From NCBI GenBank assembly GCA_024291935.2, contig CM044307.1, positions 94,555,461 through 94,619,460 on the forward strand: a DNA stretch of 64,000 bases. The letters run 5' to 3'. Both the position numbers and the translations under genes were made by a program. The stretch comes from Okapia johnstoni. Its lineage: Eukaryota; Chordata; Mammalia; Artiodactyla; Giraffidae. The notes beneath the pieces were generated by a model. It did no database searches and was not told where the DNA came from. It was given only the letters and a program-made list of their open reading frames with translations. Every line of letters starts with the position of its first letter. The first letter of the stretch is position 1. Positions 1 to 11,234 of this stretch are shown piece by piece.

Positions 1-241
1 AATTCTTCAGTGCTCAGCTTTCTTCACCATCCTACTCTCACATCCTACTGGAAAAACCATAACTTTGACTAGATCGACCTTTGTCAGCAAGGTAATATCT
101 GTGCTTTTTAATATGCTCTCTAGGTGGATCATAGCTTTTCTTCCAAGGAGCAAGCATCTTTTAATTTCAAGGCTGCAGTCACCATCTTCAGTGATTTTGA
201 AGCCCAAGAAAATAAAGTCTCTCACTGTTTCCATGGTTTCT
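1..241 (-). mobile_element. BovB (RTE) LINE fragment, C-terminal ORF part
   Basis: The minus strand is open from about 234 to 7 and reads the region after the reverse-transcriptase catalytic core of BovB (motifs FIFLGFKITEDGDC, EIKRCLLLGRKA, VKKAEH). The 3' end of the element lies left of the window. Similarity stops near 241, so the copy is 5'-truncated there. Three residues seen in the other copies are missing between MVFPV and GCES, a small in-frame deletion. Non-functional remnant. Confidence 0.9.
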
Positions 242-280
242 TTAATTTATAATTGTATTCAAAAAAATTATTTATCTACT

Positions 281-290
281 ATACATTAGA
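281..290. repeat. Left target-site duplication of the twin-primed BovB
   Basis: ATACATTAGA pairs with ATACATAAGA at 2051-2060 (one mismatch). The next base on both sides is C, so the duplication may be 11 bp. Confidence 0.8.
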
Positions 291-913
291 CTGGAATTCC
301 ATCACCTCCACTAGCTTTGTTCATAGTGATGCTTTCTAAGGCCCACTTGACTTCACATTCCAGGATGTCTGGCTCTAGGTGAGTGATCACACCATCGTGA
401 TTATCTGGGTCGTGAAGATCTTTTTTGTACAGTTCTTCTGTGTATTCTTGCCACCTCTTCTTCATATCTTCTGCTTCTGTTAGGTCCATACCATTTCTGT
501 CCTTTATTGAGTCTATCTTTTCATGAAATGTTCCTTTGGTATCTCTAATTTTCTTGAAGAGATCTCTAGTCTTTCCCAATCTGTTGTTTTCCTCTATTTC
601 TTTGCACAAATCACTGAGGAAAGCTTTCTTATCTCTCCTTGCAATTCTTTGGAACTCTGCATTCAGATGGGAATATCTTTCCTTTTCTCCTTTGTTTTTC
701 GCTTCTCTTCTCTTCCCAGCTATCTGTAAGGCCTCCTCAGAAAGCCATTTTGCTTTTTTGCATTTCTTTTCCATGGGGATTTTCTTGATCCCTGTCTCCT
801 ATACAATGTCACGAATCTCTGTCCATAGTTCATCAGGCACTCTGTATATCAGATCTAGTCCCTTAAATCTATTTGTCACTTCCACTGTATACTCATAAGG
901 GATTTGATCTAGG
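291..913 (-). pseudogene. Inverted 5' segment of BovB ORF (linker between endonuclease and RT)
   Basis: The minus-strand frame at 774-286 carries the basic, coiled-coil-prone linker (KKCKKAKWLSEEALQ, GEKERYSHLNAEFQ, RRDKKAFLSD) and the start of the RT domain (NKASGGDGIPV). Upstream bases to 913 continue the linker out of frame. It reads toward its own 5' end at the junction, as expected for the second-primed cDNA of twin priming. No start codon context or promoter is present. Confidence 0.85.
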
Positions 914-2036
914 GATCATCGAAAAAGCAAGAGAGTTCCAGAAAAGCCTCTATTTCTGCTTTATTGACTATGCCAAAGCCTTTGACTGTGTGGATCACAA
1001 TAAACTGTGGAAAATTCTGAAAGACATGGGAATATCAGACCATTTGACCTGTCTCTTGAGAAACCTGTATGCAGGTCAGGAAGCAACAGTTAGAACTGGG
1101 CATGGAACAACAGACTGGTTCCAAATAGGAAAAGGAGTAAGTCAAGGCTGTATATTGTCACCCTGCTTATTTAACTTATATGCAGAGTACATCATGAGAA
1201 ATGCTGGGCTGGAAGAAACACAAGCTGGAATCAAGATTGCTGGGAGAAATATCAATAACCACAGACATGCGGATGACACCACCCTTATGGCAGAAAGTGA
1301 AGAAGAACTAAAGAGCCTCTTGATGAAGGTGAAAGAGGAGAGTGAAAAAGTTGGCTTCAAGCTCAACGTTCAGAAAACTAAGATCATGGCATCTGGTCCC
1401 ATCACTTCATGGGAAATAGATGGAGAAACAGTGGAAACAGTGTCAGACTTTATTTTTTGGGGCTCCAGAATCACTGCTGATGGTGATTGCAGACATGAAA
1501 TTAAAAGACGCCTACTCCTCAGAAGGAAGGTTATGGCCAACATAGATAGCATATTTGAAAGCAGAGACATTACTTTGCCAACAAAAGTCCGTCTAGTCAA
1601 GGCTATGGTTTTTCCAGTGGTCATGTATGGATGTGAGAGTTGGACGGTGAAGAAAGCTGAGCGCCGCAGAACTGATGCTTTTGAACTGTGGTGTTGGAGA
1701 AGACTGTTGAGAGTCCCTTGGACTGCAAGGAGATCCAATCAATCCATCCTAAAAGAGATCAATCCTGGGTGTTCATTGGAAGGTCTGATGTTGAAGCTGA
1801 AACTCCAATACTTTGGCCACCTCATGCGAAGGGTTGACTCATTGGAAAAGACCCTAATGCTGGGTAGGATTGGGGGCGGGAGGAGAAGGGGACGACAGAG
1901 GGTGAGATGGTTGGATGGCATCACCGACTCGATGGACATGGGTTTGGGTAGACTCCGGGAGTTGGTGATGGACAGGGAGGCCTGGCGTGCTGCAATTCAT
2001 GGGGTTGCAAAGAGTTGGACACGACTGAGCGACTGA
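913..2036 (+). pseudogene. BovB reverse-transcriptase C-terminal ORF, uninterrupted but with altered catalytic motif
   Basis: This is the longest open frame in the window. It runs from 873, a chance ATG in the inverted part, to the TGA at 2034-2036, about 387 codons, of which about 373 are BovB. RT motif A (FIDYAKAFD, near 957-983) and motif B (SQGCILSPC, near 1140) are intact. Motif C reads RHADD where the other copies here read YADD, a TAT-to-CAT change near 1266. The thumb and C-terminal region ([20 protein letters not shown], then RRGRQR) follows to the normal BovB stop. It lacks the endonuclease and N-terminal RT, so it cannot be an active element. Confidence 0.9.
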
Positions 2037-2060
2037 ACTGAACTGAACTGATACATAAGA

Positions 2061-2787
2061 CAAAGAATATTTTAAAAGCCTATTTCACATTTTAGGGATT
2101 AGAAAAAAATGCTGGATATAATTATTTGACTGCTACAAAGCATAATCCTTCAACATTTGGAGGTCATCAAAGAATTGAAAACTAAAATAATTATTCATCT
2201 GGGCATCATTGGAACTTTGTACTTCCTCTTGCTGAGTAATGTGCACAAAGGTTAGATCTTATTCACACCTATTGACATTTGGTTGAACTCAGCATATTTT
2301 ATAACCATTATGATCCATATTTATTGGGAAAATGATAAACATATTGAAAGTCAGGATCCATCTTCTGAATTCTAAGTTGTTTCATTACTTTATCAATAGT
2401 TTTTCTTTTATCTTTTCAGCCATTCTTTCTGACTTCAGAGTCAAGTTGACCAGACAGCCGATTGTCTGGCCTAGACATATTAAAAATCAGTTTTAACCTG
2501 TTCCCTGGTCTTCTGGTATATATTCTTGAGGGGAAATCTTCCATTTCATTGTAAGTGGAGGTCTATGAATTCTTTCCATCAATCATAAGAACTTTACTGT
2601 GGATTGAGAGATTATAACCATAGTCTTTATTTGATTATAACTTCAATAGACTCAGAAAGATGTTGACATTCAGAGTGAATTTTAATCGGAATAATGGCTT
2701 TTCAACTAGTTTGAAATTTCCATCCTCAAAAATAGAAATGAGCAATAAAAGAATGGTTATCATTTTGTCAATCATATTGGTAACAGA
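2061..2787. other. No recognisable gene or repeat
   Basis: AT-rich single-copy-looking sequence with stops in all frames. No repeat family recognised by eye. Confidence 0.5.
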
Positions 2788-2800
2788 CCAAAGTTCCATG

Positions 2801-3008
2801 CTGTTGTTCAGTCACTACGCCACGTCCGACTCTTTTGGGACTCCATGAGCTGCAGTCTGCCAGGTTCCTCTGTCCATGAGATTTCCAGGGTAAGAATACT
2901 GCAGTGAGTTGCCATTTCCTTCTCCAGGGGATATTCCTGACCCAGGGATCAAACCCATGTCTCCTGCATTGGCAGGCGGATTCTTTGCCACTGAGCCACA
3001 AGGGAAGC
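2801..3008 (-). mobile_element. Bov-tA SINE with TSD
   Basis: Read on the minus strand it begins with the tRNA-Glu-like head (GGGCTTCCC..., B-box region GGTTTGATCCC) and continues into the BovB-derived tail ending near the AGTCGGACGTGG motif. CCAAAGTTCCATG (2788-2800) and CCAAAGTTCTATG (3009-3021) match at 12/13 and define the insertion. Confidence 0.92.
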
Positions 3009-3021
3009 CCAAAGTTCTATG

Positions 3022-5230
3022 TAATTCTTTCCAAACTAATTTCAAATGTTACTATTTACCATCAAGAAAATGTGATGATAAACTCATTAAAATAGAGAAA
3101 TTTTCTCTTTGATCCAAGTAACTTTTCACAAGGAAGTGACTCAAATGGAAAATATATATGTAGACAGCTTTCTCCCAATCCTAGTATTCAGGGATCCTAA
3201 AGATATTATGTCAACTAGGAGGCATTTAAGCATATATGAAGTTCATAAGGCTGTCAAATTGATTTCCCACATCTGAGAAACCTGCATGCATTTTAATGGA
3301 AAGTTAATATATTAAGACATTCCAATTTGTTCTTTCCAGGAAGTTGGATTTAAAGAAGGAAGGAATACATTATGTTTAGTATATCAGGTTGCTCAGAAAT
3401 TAAACCTATGATGTTATAGAAAAAGTATTATAAAGTTTTATACTAAAAAGAATGTCTGAATATGAAACTATATAATAGCTCAGAATTTATTTCACCAATA
3501 GAAACATTGTACAGCATATCTCCATATTGCTTTATGTATAATGTATAAACCAAGGCTTGATTTTTTTAAGGCAGAAAATACTAAAAAAGAAACTCTAAAA
3601 TTTTGTCTGCAGCTCCATTGGACTCTTAGATGTAGATATGTGGTCATGAAGTTCTAAAATTGGCCCTTTTTTTTTGTTTATTTTTACCTATACATATACT
3701 GAAGAATACATTTGAAGGTGCACCCTTTGGAGTAGTCACCATAGTAGTTAATACATGTTTTTCAGAGTTGTTTCCATTGATCAAAACTTTTTTGGACCCT
3801 TTTGAAACTGTTATCTGATATTTTGAGTAATGTAATATTGCAAGTGTCCTCTTTTATTTACCTAAGTTAGTATTAAATAATATTTGGCTGTTTTAAAAAA
3901 AACTGTTGGCTAAAAGAGTAGATTTTTTCATATTCTCACCATACCCACATGCATGAAATGATAACAGTGGAAAACAATTTATGAAAAATTAAATGCCCAA
4001 AATCAGAATTTTGATAACCTCTCGTAGAGTTTGGAAATTCGAGGGGTTTCAACTCTATAATTAGTATACAGAGGTTTCTTATTTGCCCCACTTTCTAGTA
4101 AGCCTAAAATAAATTTCATAATTAAAACCAATGCAGATAAAAATAAAACAAGTCCACTTTTAAAAGGGAAACCATTCATCTGAGGATATGCAAAACAATA
4201 CACTATGAATTCTGAAAGAATTTCAAAAGCATTTTGAGAAATGTGTTATTATTGTAAGAAGTTCCCTTCTGATTTAACAATTTCGAACATTAAATTGTGA
4301 TGGATTTTCATGTTAATTTGCTAAAATATTGATGTTTCTATACAGCCAAATCACACATTTGTCTTTTTTGTTGTTGCATGGGAATTTTTCCTGAACATCA
4401 ATATTATATTACATTTTGTATATTTCAGACACACACGTGAGCTACAACATGAAATATCCTAAGGCCACTAAGCCTCAGTTGCTCTATGTGCAGCCTCTTG
4501 TGCTTTGACCTATTCTCTTCTCTTCCAAGATCAATCAGGCATCGGTTTTCTTCTTTTTAACCAGATCACATATGATAAATGATATTAACATGCATGACAT
4601 ATTCCCATGACATCTAGTTGTAACTCCACTTTCTCTTCCATTTGAGAGATAAAACTTTAAGATGCTATTCATAGAAGTAAATCACATACAAAACACCTCA
4701 CAACTGGTTGACCCATGTGAGTTCATGGCTCTGACTTAGGGGCTAATACTCCAAGATATCTACACGTGTCTCAGAAGAATTATACCTCAGTGGTGTCTAT
4801 TCTATGCTAAAATGCACAGATGGAGAATATATTTAAAACCTTAGTCTGTTAACATGCATATCTGTGTATCTTCACAGTTCCCCAGTCGTCAGCTTGGCTG
4901 TCTTTTATCTGTGTCCCTATTTTGGGCTTTTTTTTTTTTCTGTCTGATTTTTAGGGACTAATATCTGAGAAAGTTTCTCATTTGAGAGTAGTCTATAGCT
5001 CTCTTCAATTCTTTACTCCTACAGAATGTCTTACTTTCCTTTTCAATATATTGAGGTTGGGAGTGGCTCCCAATCTCTTCTTGTACTTTCTGTTCTTATC
5101 TTTATAAGGAAAGAATATACATCCCAAATATATAAAACCTCATATGGAAATGAATAATACCTACTATGCTTATGTCTGGCAACAGAAGTTTTATGCTAAT
5201 CTTCTAGAAATATTTCAAAGCAATCTTTCT
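3022..5230. other. No recognisable gene or repeat
   Basis: 2.2 kb of AT-rich sequence. Only short homopolymers (for example T near 3667 and 4929) and no open frame above about 66 codons. Possibly very old degraded repeats that cannot be named by eye. Confidence 0.5.
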
Positions 5231-5457
5231 GAGCTGTGTCGTGTTAAGCCACTTCAGTCATATCTGACTCTTTGTGACTCCATGAACTGTAACCCACAGG
5301 GCTCCTCTGTCTGTGGGATTTTCCAGGCAAGAATACTGGAGGGGGTTCCATTTCCTTCTCCAGGGGGTCTTTCTGACTCTGGGATCAAGCTGGAATCTTT
5401 TATGTTTCCTGCATTGGCAGGCGGGTTCTTTACCACTTGTTCCATCTGAGAAGCCCT
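5231..5457 (-). mobile_element. Bov-tA SINE
   Basis: Complete-looking antisense copy: BovB-derived tail (TGACTCTTTGTGACTCC) on the left, tRNA-like head ending AGAAGCCCT on the right. It carries an extra TTTTATGTTTCCTGC stretch near the head, as in some other copies here. Confidence 0.88.
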
Positions 5458-5489
5458 GTAGATGGATTGCTGATGTTTTAATTCAGGAC

Positions 5490-5880
5490 ACTCTTATTTT
5501 TTAGAATACGATCGTTTTGAAGTCAACTTTGAAACCTTAGCACTTGCACAACACCTGGCTTAGAATAGGTGCCTTAACTGCTTTCGAATCCAAGGAATGG
5601 TTCAGTCTTGCGCTGCCAACCCAGCCTCTGCAAGGCCGTGAAGATTTTCCCGTTTCCTCCATTCTGCTAGCTCCTATTAGCACTTGTCTCTTCTGAAGTT
5701 TTGTGCTCTTATTTAGCGCATTCTTTACAGGTCACAAGATCTTTAAACATACTGTTCAAATTCTAACAGCACTTTAGCCCAAAAGGCAGTTTGGGTTAGA
5801 TGCTGATTTAAACTATTCTCAATTTGAAAGTCTTTAGACGAGACGCTCATTTTAGGTTAACCAGTCACCATCACTCATCA
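5490..5880. other. Non-repeat stretch with locally raised CpG
   Basis: About nine CpG sites in roughly 390 bases (for example ACGATCGT near 5510 and GACGAGACGCTC near 5840), in a neighbourhood where CpG is otherwise almost confined to young repeats. No splice-flanked open frame stands out. A conserved non-coding element or an old unrecognised repeat are both possible. Confidence 0.3.
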
Positions 5881-6024
5881 TTGTTTTACACAGTAAGTCC
5901 TATCCATATGCTTTTGTTATCTGCCTGGCTGGGGTGGACATGGAAGTCTTGATTCCTATCTATGTTGTGTCCCTTGGTAGCTAATTGTAACATTCAGGGC
6001 TCAGGTGAATGACATTTGCTTTGG

Positions 6025-6084
6025 AGAAGAAGAAGAGGAAGAGGAGGAGGAGGGGAGGGAGCATGGGGAAGAGAAAGAAGATAG
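6025..6084. repeat. Purine-rich (GAA/GGA) low-complexity tract
   Basis: Nearly uninterrupted A/G from about 6025 to 6082 on the plus strand, with AGG/AGA units. Confidence 0.85.
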
Positions 6085-6457
6085 GTTAAAATTTGAATGA
6101 GTAAATTCACATATTCTAAAAATATAGAATATATTTATACTATAAACTCATATCTTCCAGGTGTATTTTAATATTTATTTAGATTTATTTTCATAAATAA
6201 AGAATTATGCATATCACTAAAGCTCTACTCCATTCATTTGATTTCCTTTCAGGCCAAAGCACCATCGATGTTAGTGTGTATCTTTTCTCTGCAGCTTTTT
6301 ACTACTTTTATTATATATGTTTGCCCTCCCCCAATAAAATATAGTATTGTGCCCTAAAATTCTATCATATTGTACTACCTAAGGAAACTTTTCTACTTTT
6401 CAGCTAATGTTATATTTTGAGAAACCATTATTTTGATTATAAATCTGGCATTTATCA

Positions 6458-6679
6458 CTGTGGTGGTGGTGCTGGTTCAGTCGCTAAGTCGTGTCCGACT
6501 CTTGCAACCCCATGGACTGTAGCCTGCCAGGTTTCTCCGTCCAAGGGATTCTCCAGGCAAGAATACTGGAGTGGGTTGCCATTTCCTTCTCCAGGGTATC
6601 TCCCTATTCCAGAGATCAAACCCAGGTCTCCTGCCTTGCAGGCAGATTTTTTACCAATTGAACTATGAGGGAAGCCCAA
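6458..6679 (-). mobile_element. Bov-tA SINE
   Basis: Antisense copy: GTCGTGTCCGACTC near 6488 marks the BovB-derived tail, and the tRNA-like head ends with GGGAAGCCC at about 6677. A GGT triplet run precedes the tail. Confidence 0.92.
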
Positions 6680-7190
6680 GGATTCTTTTGATACTTGACA
6701 ACTTCGTTCACTTATTTCCATAATCATGTTGTGATGGACTAAATATACAGACAAATGCCATATGATATATAAAAATAGAAGTCTGAACCACCATCACTGC
6801 ATCAGTTAAGCAAAGGCAATAAATAACTGGTCAAATAACTGCCAGCCTCTGGAATTTTTGTCCCTGCTTCCAACTGAGAATCAACTAAAGAAAGCTAGAT
6901 ATCTCCCCTCACTATTATCATAGATGCCTTACTTATATTTAGCCCTCCTTCAGCTTCCTCGAGCCAACAACCTCCAATCACAGTGCCCTTCAAGCCATCT
7001 CTTTTTTTCACTTTAGGATTCTCAATCCTCCACTTGTCTTCAGTCTCTGCCAAAGGCAAGTGACGGTGGTTGACTCTTTTATTATGCTTTTTGTCAATTT
7101 GTGGTCTTCATTTATTTCTATGGTAGAACTCAAATCCTATGTTTATACTAACAATTATAGATATTTCAATTATTTTTAAAGGATTGTTTG
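6680..7190. other. No recognisable gene or repeat
   Basis: Unassigned AT-rich sequence between two SINEs, with no coding signal. Confidence 0.5.
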
Positions 7191-7201
7191 TACAATACTG
7201 A

Positions 7202-7420
7202 GGGCTAACCCAGTGGCTCAATGGTAAGGAACATTCCTGCCAGTGCAGTAGATATAAGAGACATGGGTTCAATCCCTGGATGGGGAAGTTCCCCTGGAGA
7301 AGGGTATGGCAACCACCCCAGTATTCTTGCCAGGAAAATCCCATGGAAAGAGGAGCCTGGTGGGCTACAGTCCATGGGGTCATACAGAGTTGGACATGAC
7401 TGAGTGACTGAGCATACACA
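7202..7420 (+). mobile_element. Bov-tA SINE with TSD
   Basis: Sense copy: tRNA-like head with box-B region GGTTCAATCCC near 7267, then the BovB-derived part ending GGACATGACTGAGTGACTG. TACAATACTGA (7191-7201) and TATAATACTGA (7421-7431) match at 10/11. Confidence 0.92.
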
Positions 7421-7724
7421 TATAATACTGAAAAATATATTTATGTACATATACAAGAGTTTACATAGAATGTTTATCTCATTGAAACAATGAATTTTAG
7501 ACTAGTTATCACTTCAACTTTACTACTTATTCCTGAATTGCTATTCAAGGTTGAATAAATTTACTTTTTTATCAGTAAGAGCTATTTCCCAAATTTTCCT
7601 CAATGATTACTCTAATCAGACTATATTTTGGGGAGTGATTAGAGCTATTACAGGTGAGGACTGCAATAAGCAAACAAATGTTAGTAGCTTTATCTAAAAA
7701 ATGTATTTCTCTTTTGTATGGAGT

Positions 7725-8530
7725 ATAATATTAGTCTCTGTAGATCAATTTGGAGAAGGGGTTGATTTTTTTAAAAGATTGGGCTAAACTATTTCTATTT
7801 ACTTATTTATTTTTGGCCATACCTCACAGCAGGGTGTGGGAGCTTAGTTCTCACACCAAGGATAGACCCCATGTCCCCTGCAGAGTAAGCGTGGAGTCTT
7901 AATCACTAGATCACCAGGGGGGTTCTTGGATTGATATCTTTATATATTGAGTATTCCAACTTAGGGATATGGTATACCCACTTGTCTTTTCCACACAAAT
8001 TTCCGTGAAAGTCTTGCATATTTTTGTTAGATTTATGCTTTGGTAGTAAATATTTTAAAAGATTTTTTAAAAATTATATCTTGATTTTCTTTTACTAATT
8101 GCTAGTACAATAGAATATTAATTTTTATACCACAACCTCATATCCAGATTGCTAAAGTCACTTATTAATTTTAATTCTGTAGATATTTTTAGATTTTTAA
8201 TTATCTGGGAATAGAGAAAAGTGTTATTTCTTTTTCTTTTTTATTCTTCTATCTTTATATATTTTATTTTTTTTATTTAGTTTTTAATCACTGGCTTTTA
8301 GCACTGACTAGGACCTCCTTTATAATATTAAATAGAATTTGTGATCTCAGACATCCTCCTCAACTTCTGATCTCAAAGGGGGCAGATTTTGATCTTTCAG
8401 TAACTCACCATTAAGTTTGCTGTTTGGTAGAGGCTTTTTATGAGTAGTACATCAGATAAAAAAAAAATTTCCTTCCATTCATTTTATATTAACATATATT
8501 AACTAATCAGGAGTTTAAGTATCTTTGCAT
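7725..8530 (-). mobile_element. Old L1M LINE fragment, ORF2 RT region, antisense
   Basis: The T-rich plus strand matches the familiar antisense layout of L1 ORF2 (TGTAGATCAATTTGGAG near 7739, the ACTCACCATTAAGTTTG region near 8402). Many indels and stops; no coding capacity. A CHR-type SINE splits it at about 7792-7926. Confidence 0.7.
7792..7926 (-). mobile_element. CHR-type tRNA-derived SINE (Cetartiodactyla)
   Basis: Plus strand shows TTTATTTTTGGCCATACC, then GGTGTGGGAGCTTAGTTC, the CCCCTGCAG motif, and the tRNA-like head reversed as ATCACCAGGGG. This is the antisense CHR layout. It lies inside the L1M fragment, so it is younger. Confidence 0.8.
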
Positions 8531-8539
8531 ATTTTAAAT

Positions 8540-8830
8540 GAACATTTGTACTTTAACTTCAATAAATTGCCTTTCATTTCCTTTGCCCACTTTTCTGATG
8601 GAATGTTTGCTTCTTATTAACCTGTTGTTTATTTTACAATTACTTACAGTTTTATATATTTCTACGTACTTGTCATTTGCTAATTATAGGTTTGAAAATG
8701 TCTTTTCCTATGACTTTCTTTTCATCATGTTGATTGTATCCTTTGTCATACTGAAGACTTTTAATATTTATGAATTGTGTTAGATCTTTCTTCCTTATTT
8801 AATTCTCTTCACTGTTGATAGGCTTTTTTT
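8540..8830 (-). mobile_element. L1 ORF2 C-terminal fragment, antisense (degraded)
   Basis: Phrases such as CCTTTGCCCACTTTTCTGATG near 8580 and the following CCTTTGTCATACTGAAGACTT resemble antisense L1 ORF2 near its 3' end. Order relative to the preceding L1M piece is not collinear, so it is either a separate insertion or a rearrangement. Confidence 0.5.
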
Positions 8831-9124
8831 TTAAAGTCATTTTTTAACCTGATCTACCTGTATGTTATCTATATATCCACCTATCTATTTATATTGTTTT
8901 AGTTAGCAGTTAATACCCTTATGGCAGAAAGCAAAGAAGAACTAAAGAGCTTCTTGATGAAAGTAAAAGAGGAGAGTGAAAAAGTTGGGTTAAAAGTCAA
9001 CATTCAGAAAACTAGGATCATGGCATCTGGCCCTATCACTTCTAGCAAATAGATCGGGAAACAGTGGAAACAGTGACAGACTTTATTTTGGGGGGCTTCG
9101 AAATCACTGCAGTTGGTTACTGTA

Positions 9125-9135
9125 GCCATGAAATT
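9125..9135. repeat. Left TSD of nested BovB
   Basis: GCCATGAAATT, identical to 11224-11234. It is itself BovB coding sequence (codons for the HEI region), showing that the target was another BovB. Confidence 0.92.
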
Positions 9136-11223
9136 CAGTTCAGTTCAGTCGCTCAGTCGTGTCCGACTCTTTGCGACCCCATGAATTGCAGCACGCCAGG
9201 CCTCTCTGTCCATCACCAACTCCCGTAGTCTACCCAAACCCATGTCCATCGAGTCAATGATGCCATCCAACAATCTCATCCTCTGTCGTCCCCTTCTCCT
9301 CCCGCCCCCAATCCTACCCAGCATTAGGGTCTTTTCCAATGAGTCAACACTTCGCATGAGGTGGCCGAAGTATTGGAGTTTCAGCTTCAACATCAGACCT
9401 TCCAATGAACACCCAGGATTGATCTCCTTTAAGATGGATTGATTGGATCTCCTTGCAGTCCAAGGGACTCTCAAGAGTCTTCTCCAACACCACAGTTCAA
9501 AAGCATCAATTCTGCGGTGCTCAGCTTTCTTCACAGTCCAACTCTCACATTCATACATGACCACTGAAAAAACCATAGCCTTGACTAGACGGACCTTTGT
9601 TGGCAAAGTAAAGTTCCCATCTCTTTCAGAAAGCGTTTTCCATCATCAACGGCTTATTTGTGATCCACACAGTTTCAAGGGCTTTGTTCTTCTTCATAGT
9701 CAATAAAGCAGAAATACAGGTTTTACTGGAACTCTCTTGCTTTTTTCGTTGATCCAGCGGATATTTTCAATTTGATCTCTGGTTCCTCTGCCTTTTCTAA
9801 AACTAGCTTGAACATCTGGAAGTTCATGGTTCACGTATTGCTGAAGCCTGGCTTGGAGAATTTTCCCAGCATTACTTTACTAGCATGTGAGATGAGTGCA
9901 ATTGTGCGGTAGTTTGAGCATTCTTTGGCATTCCTTTCTTTGGGATTGGAACGAAAACTGACAAATTCCAGTCCTGTGGCCACTGCTGAGTTTTCCAAAT
10001 TTGCTGGCATATGGAGTGCAGCACTTTCACAACATCACCTTTGAGGATTTGAAATAGCTCAACTGGAATTACATCACGTCCACTAGCTTTGTTCGTAGTG
10101 ATGCTTTCTAAGGCCCACTTGACTTCACACTCCAGGATGTCTGGCTCTAGGTGAGTGATCACACCATCGTGATTTTCTGGGTCGTGAAGATCTTTTTTGT
10201 ACAGTTCTTCTGTGTATTCTTGCCACCTCTTCTTAATACCTTCTGCTTCTGTTAGGTCCATACCATTTCTGTCCTTTATCAAGCCTATCTTTGCATGAAA
10301 TGTTCCTTTGGTATCTCTAATTTTCTTGAAGAGATCTCTAGTCTTTCCCAATCTGTTGTTTTCCTCTATTTCTTTGCATTAATCACTGAAGAAGGCTTTC
10401 TTATCTCTCCTTGTTATTCTTTGGAACTCTGCATTCAGATGGGAATATCTTTCCTTTTCTCCTTTGCTTTCCGCTTCTCTTCTCTTCCCAGCTATCTGTA
10501 AGGCCTCCTCAGACAGCCATTTTGCTTTTTTGCATTTCTTTTCCATGGGTATTTTCTTGATTCCTGTCTCCTGTACAATGTCACGAACCTCTGTCCATAG
10601 TTCATCAGGCACTCTGTCTATCAGATCTAGTCCCTTAAATCTATTTCTCATTTCTCATAAGGGATTTGATCTCTGTCATACCTGAATGGACTAGTGGTTT
10701 TCCTTACTTTCTTCAATTTAAGTCTGAATTTGGCAACAAGCAGTTCATGATCTGAGCCACAGTCTGCTCCCGGTCTTGTTTTTGCTGACTGTATAGAGCA
10801 TCTCCATCTTTGGCTGCAAAGAATATAATCAATCTGATTCCGGTGTTGACCATCTGGTGTGTCCACGTGTAGAGTCTTCTCTTGTGTTGTTGGAATAGGG
10901 TGTTTGCTATGACCAGTTTGTTCTCTTGGCAAAACTCTATTAGCCTTTGCCTTGCTTCATTCTGTACTCCAAGGCCAAATTTGCCTGTTACGCCAGGTGT
11001 TTCCTGACTTCCTACTTTTGCATTCCAGTCCCCTATAATGAAAAGGACATCTTTTTTGGGTGTTAGTTCTAGAAGGTCTTGTAGGTCTTCATAGAACCAT
11101 TCAACTTCAGCTTCTTCGGCATTACTGGTTGGGGCATAGACTTAGAAAACTGTGATATTGAATGGTTTGCCTTGGAAATGAACAGAGATCTTTCTATCGT
11201 TTTTGAGATTGCATACAAGTACT
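9136..11223 (-). mobile_element. Guest BovB LINE inserted into BovB, internally deleted
   Basis: Antisense: the (TTCAG)n tail is at 9136 and the endonuclease part is at the right end. Minus-strand fragments include the C-terminus (9606-9145), the RT N-terminal part (10351-9872), the linker (10651-10379), and endonuclease with GSDHELL (near 10740-10765). At about 9610 the sequence jumps from LPTKV to the WKIL/KEMGI region. About 550 bp are missing relative to the copy at 913-2036, including RT motifs B and C. 5'-truncated inside the endonuclease. Flanked by a perfect 11-bp TSD. Confidence 0.92.
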
Positions 11224-11234
11224 GCCATGAAATT
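11224..11234. repeat. Right TSD of nested BovB
   Basis: GCCATGAAATT, perfect copy of 9125-9135. Confidence 0.92.

Larger units (their letters stand above)
291..2050 (+). mobile_element. BovB LINE with 5' inversion (twin-primed insertion)
   Basis: The element has two oppositely oriented parts. Bases 291-913 read BovB on the minus strand, from the GGDGIPV region back to the linker after the endonuclease. Bases 913-2050 read BovB on the plus strand from WIIEKAREF to the (CTGAA)n tail. The junction shares about one base. About 85 codons between the two parts are missing. ATACATTAGA at 281-290 and ATACATAAGA at 2051-2060 are 9/10 identical and flank the composite, so it is one insertion event. 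This order is what twin priming predicts (established for L1). Confidence 0.88.

Noticed and set aside
873..2036. 387-codon plus-strand ORF as a functional gene
   Set aside because: It is the C-terminal half of the BovB RT. Its ATG lies in inverted BovB sequence, the endonuclease is missing and the catalytic Tyr is changed.
2801..3008. tRNA gene signal from box-B-like GGTTCGATCCC motifs here and in other SINEs
   Set aside because: These are tRNA-Glu-derived SINE heads joined to BovB-like tails. They lack a complete tRNA fold and are flanked by TSDs.
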